This document shows positions 61,626 through 63,481 of a stretch of 63,481 nt of DNA, one piece after another; positions within the stretch are counted from its first letter, which is position 1; each line of letters starts with the position of its first letter. The position numbers were made by a program, and so were the translations under genes. Location: assembly GCF_024684275.1 (NCBI RefSeq), contig NZ_JAIKXF010000029.1, positions 1-63,481 on the forward strand. Direction: 5' to 3'. Source of the DNA: Ruminococcus sp. (GTDB lineage: Bacteria > Bacillota_A > Clostridia > Oscillospirales > Ruminococcaceae). Below the pieces are notes generated by a model. That model searched no databases. It worked only from the letters and a program-made list of their open reading frames with translations, and was not told where the DNA came from.

Positions 61626-63481
61626 ATGAATATCACTCGTAAACTCAAGACTGCATTATCAGCAGTCATGGCGGGAGCGATGCTGGCAGGCACAGTATCA
61701 TCGATCCCGGCACCTGTACCAATGGTGGCAGACGCTGCCAGTGCATGCAGCATCAACACAAACAAAGAGTATCAGACGATCCGCGGCTTCGGCGGAATGA
61801 ATCACCCGGAATGGCAGAGCTACAACGCTCAGAACGGAGCTCCGGGAGATATGACAGCCGCACAGGTGCAGACAGCATTCGGAAATGGCGACAATGAGCT
61901 TGGTCTGACGATCCTGCGTATCTTCGTAAGCGATGACAAGAACGCATGGAAGAACGCTATCCCGACAGCTCAGAGAGCACAGAAGCTTGGAGCAACTGTG
62001 TTTGCAACACCGTGGAATCCGCCTGCTTCAATGAGACAGAACGGTTCGGGCGGTCCTACAGGCGGTCAGTACGTTCTTAAAAACGGCGCTGAGGCTCAGT
62101 ACGCTCAGCACCTCAATGACTTTATCAAGTACTGCAACAGTCAGGGCGTTCAGCTCAATTCAATATCAGTACAGAATGAGCCTGACTATTCGGGAGAGTG
62201 GACATACTGGTCTCCTGACCGCTGTGCAAACTTCCTCGCTAACTACGGAAAGGCAGTTACAGCAGGTACTACCACAAAGATGATGTCTCCTGAGACCTTC
62301 CAGTACGGAAAGAGCTATTACAATGCTATCCTCAATAACTCAAAGGCAATGGCAAACTGTGATATGTTCGGTACTCACTTCTACGGAACACAGCGCAGCC
62401 AGATGGACTTCCCAGCGCTTGAACAGTGCGGCAAGGAAATATGGATGACTGAGGTATACGTTCCAAACAGTGAGGCAAACTCAGCAGACCGTTGGCCGGA
62501 GGGCGTAAAGGTAGCTGAGAATATCCACAATGCTCTGGTTGTCGGAAACATGAACGCTTATGTATGGTGGTATATCCGTCGTCAGTACAGCCCGATGTGG
62601 GATTCGGGAAAGATCTCAAAGCGTGGTTATGCAATGGCTCAGTTCTCCAAGTGGGTACGTCCCGGAGATGTTCGTATCGACGCTACAGAGCAGCCTGACA
62701 GCAATATCCTCGTATCAGCATACAAGCACAGCGATACACAGGCAACAGTAGTTGCTATCAATAAGGGCAGCAATGCACCTGTACAGCAGTTCAATTTCAG
62801 CGGAAGAACCATTACAGACGTAACGCGATACAGAACTTCTGCAAACGAGAATATCACAAAGACATCAAGTCCTGATTTCAGCGGTTCATCATTCAGCGCA
62901 CAGCTCCCTGCAAACAGCGTTTCCACATTCGTGGTAAGCCTTGTAAGCGACGGCAAGGGCTTCCAGGGCGGCGGAGATCCTACTCCTCCTGAACCTATCG
63001 AGCCTGATTCCAACGGCTATTACTATCACGATACATTTGAGAATGATAACGGCAGCTGGGAGAGCCGCGGCGGAGCTTCCGTAAACACAGGCGGTACAGC
63101 GTATAAGGGCAACAAGGCGCTGACAGTAGCTGACAGAAGCAGTGCATGGCATGGTGCAGCCAAAACTCTCGATTCGCTCACATTCAAGGGTGGAAACGAG
63201 TACAGCTTCAGCGTAGTGGCAAAGGGCTCAGGCAACATGATGCTGTCACTTGAATATAAGGATTCATCGGGCGAGACAGCTTACGCGCATATCGCAGAGG
63301 GCGTTTCCTCGGGTGAGTATGTACAGCTTGCAAACCCGAACTATAAGCTTCCCGAGGGCTCGGGATATATCCTCTATGTTGAGACGGAAGAGGGAACAAG
63401 TGATTTCAGCATTGACGAGGCTATCGTTGCCAAGGCTGGCGTAAAGATCGACGGTCCTGTTGTTACTACAACTACTACAAC
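61626..63481 (+). CDS. GH30 glucuronoxylanase with CBM22-like module (partial)
   Basis: At least 618 residues, open to the window edge. Signal peptide (LKTALSAVMAGAMLAGTVSS), GH30 subfamily-8-type catalytic barrel and its side beta-domain (about 45-435) with acid/base Glu185 in SVQNEPDYSG and nucleophile Glu276 in WMTEVYVPN. The pair R-R at 318-319 in YIRRQYSP matches the Arg that reads the methyl-glucuronic acid side chain. A CBM22-like jelly roll (about 465-605: YHDTFENDNGSWESRGGASV) and the start of a Thr linker end the visible part. A dockerin downstream is likely but not visible. It cleaves glucuronoxylan. Confidence 0.93.
   Translation, partial: MNITRKLKTALSAVMAGAMLAGTVSSIPAPVPMVADAASACSINTNKEYQTIRGFGGMNHPEWQSYNAQNGAPGDMTAAQVQTAFGNGDNELGLTILRIFVSDDKNAWKNAIPTAQRAQKLGATVFATPWNPPASMRQNGSGGPTGGQYVLKNGAEAQYAQHLNDFIKYCNSQGVQLNSISVQNEPDYSGEWTYWSPDRCANFLANYGKAVTAGTTTKMMSPETFQYGKSYYNAILNNSKAMANCDMFGTHFYGTQRSQMDFPALEQCGKEIWMTEVYVPNSEANSADRWPEGVKVAENIHNALVVGNMNAYVWWYIRRQYSPMWDSGKISKRGYAMAQFSKWVRPGDVRIDATEQPDSNILVSAYKHSDTQATVVAINKGSNAPVQQFNFSGRTITDVTRYRTSANENITKTSSPDFSGSSFSAQLPANSVSTFVVSLVSDGKGFQGGGDPTPPEPIEPDSNGYYYHDTFENDNGSWESRGGASVNTGGTAYKGNKALTVADRSSAWHGAAKTLDSLTFKGGNEYSFSVVAKGSGNMMLSLEYKDSSGETAYAHIAEGVSSGEYVQLANPNYKLPEGSGYILYVETEEGTSDFSIDEAIVAKAGVKIDGPVVTTTTT

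Noticed and set aside
1..63481. tRNA or rRNA genes
   Set aside because: I looked for GGTTCGAATCC-type T-arms and rRNA core segments and saw none; a tRNAscan run would settle it.

Overview
The window is a chromosomal segment of a cellulosome-producing anaerobic Firmicute, most likely a Ruminococcus close to R. flavefaciens. This rests on several secreted proteins that carry dockerin repeats (serpin, leucine-rich-repeat protein, tandem esterase, GH9 protein), Thr-rich linkers, GH9 and GH30 plant-wall proteins, a cohesin-like surface protein, a two-gene SufCB system and AT-rich promoters with 17-bp spacing. The species call is inference; no rRNA or tRNA gene is visible.

Layout. 1-4850 is a gene graveyard: pieces of a tyrosine integrase, a WYL-like regulator, an IS256-type transposase, an SRAP (SOS-associated) protein and a UvrD-type helicase surround one intact alpha/beta hydrolase and one Thr-rich membrane protein. 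4851-10500 holds an alanine/glycine symporter, a CMD-cupin protein downstream of an internally deleted alcohol dehydrogenase, a possible structured RNA, and an EAL phosphodiesterase fused to a beta-helix-like domain. 10560-16730 has palindrome-rich repeat islands, an ECF sigma/PASTA anti-sigma pair, a PadR-controlled four-gene envelope operon and a small cassette of unrecognised genes. 16734-25121 carries a dockerin serpin, a 1323-residue dockerin LRR protein, a VanY-like lipoprotein, a GNAT protein and a P-loop kinase. 25158-31807 is a five-gene operon on the minus strand: MacB-like permease, ATPase, C45-like hydrolase, response regulator, histidine kinase. 32009-39181 holds a lipoprotein, an orphan HlyD/MacA-like adaptor, YccF and CmpB-like membrane proteins, DegV and SufCB.

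40701-51463 is the most striking unit. One strong promoter drives six closely packed genes: a DUF6382-like/FHA protein, a PP2C phosphatase, a transmembrane Ser/Thr kinase, a small membrane protein rich in T-V-V-V motifs, a membrane-anchored cohesin-like protein, and a 1854-residue Ig-like surface protein with a C-terminal membrane anchor. It reads as a phospho-signalling module tied to a surface scaffold. The right end (51544-63481) has a GGDEF-PAS-GGDEF-EAL protein with two degenerate GGDEF motifs, a tandem CE1 esterase with CBM and dockerin, a metallophosphoesterase, a GH9-dockerin protein whose catalytic positions are replaced, and a GH30 glucuronoxylanase cut by the window edge.

Non-coding structure of note: a 135-bp terminal-inverted-repeat element present as two near-identical copies in opposite orientation plus an 88-bp deletion form, one of them inside the suf leader; a promoter/operator shared by two distant cassettes of small genes; three 95-bp tandem repeats upstream of yccF; and two compact foldable elements at 6580-6690 and 16606-16725.
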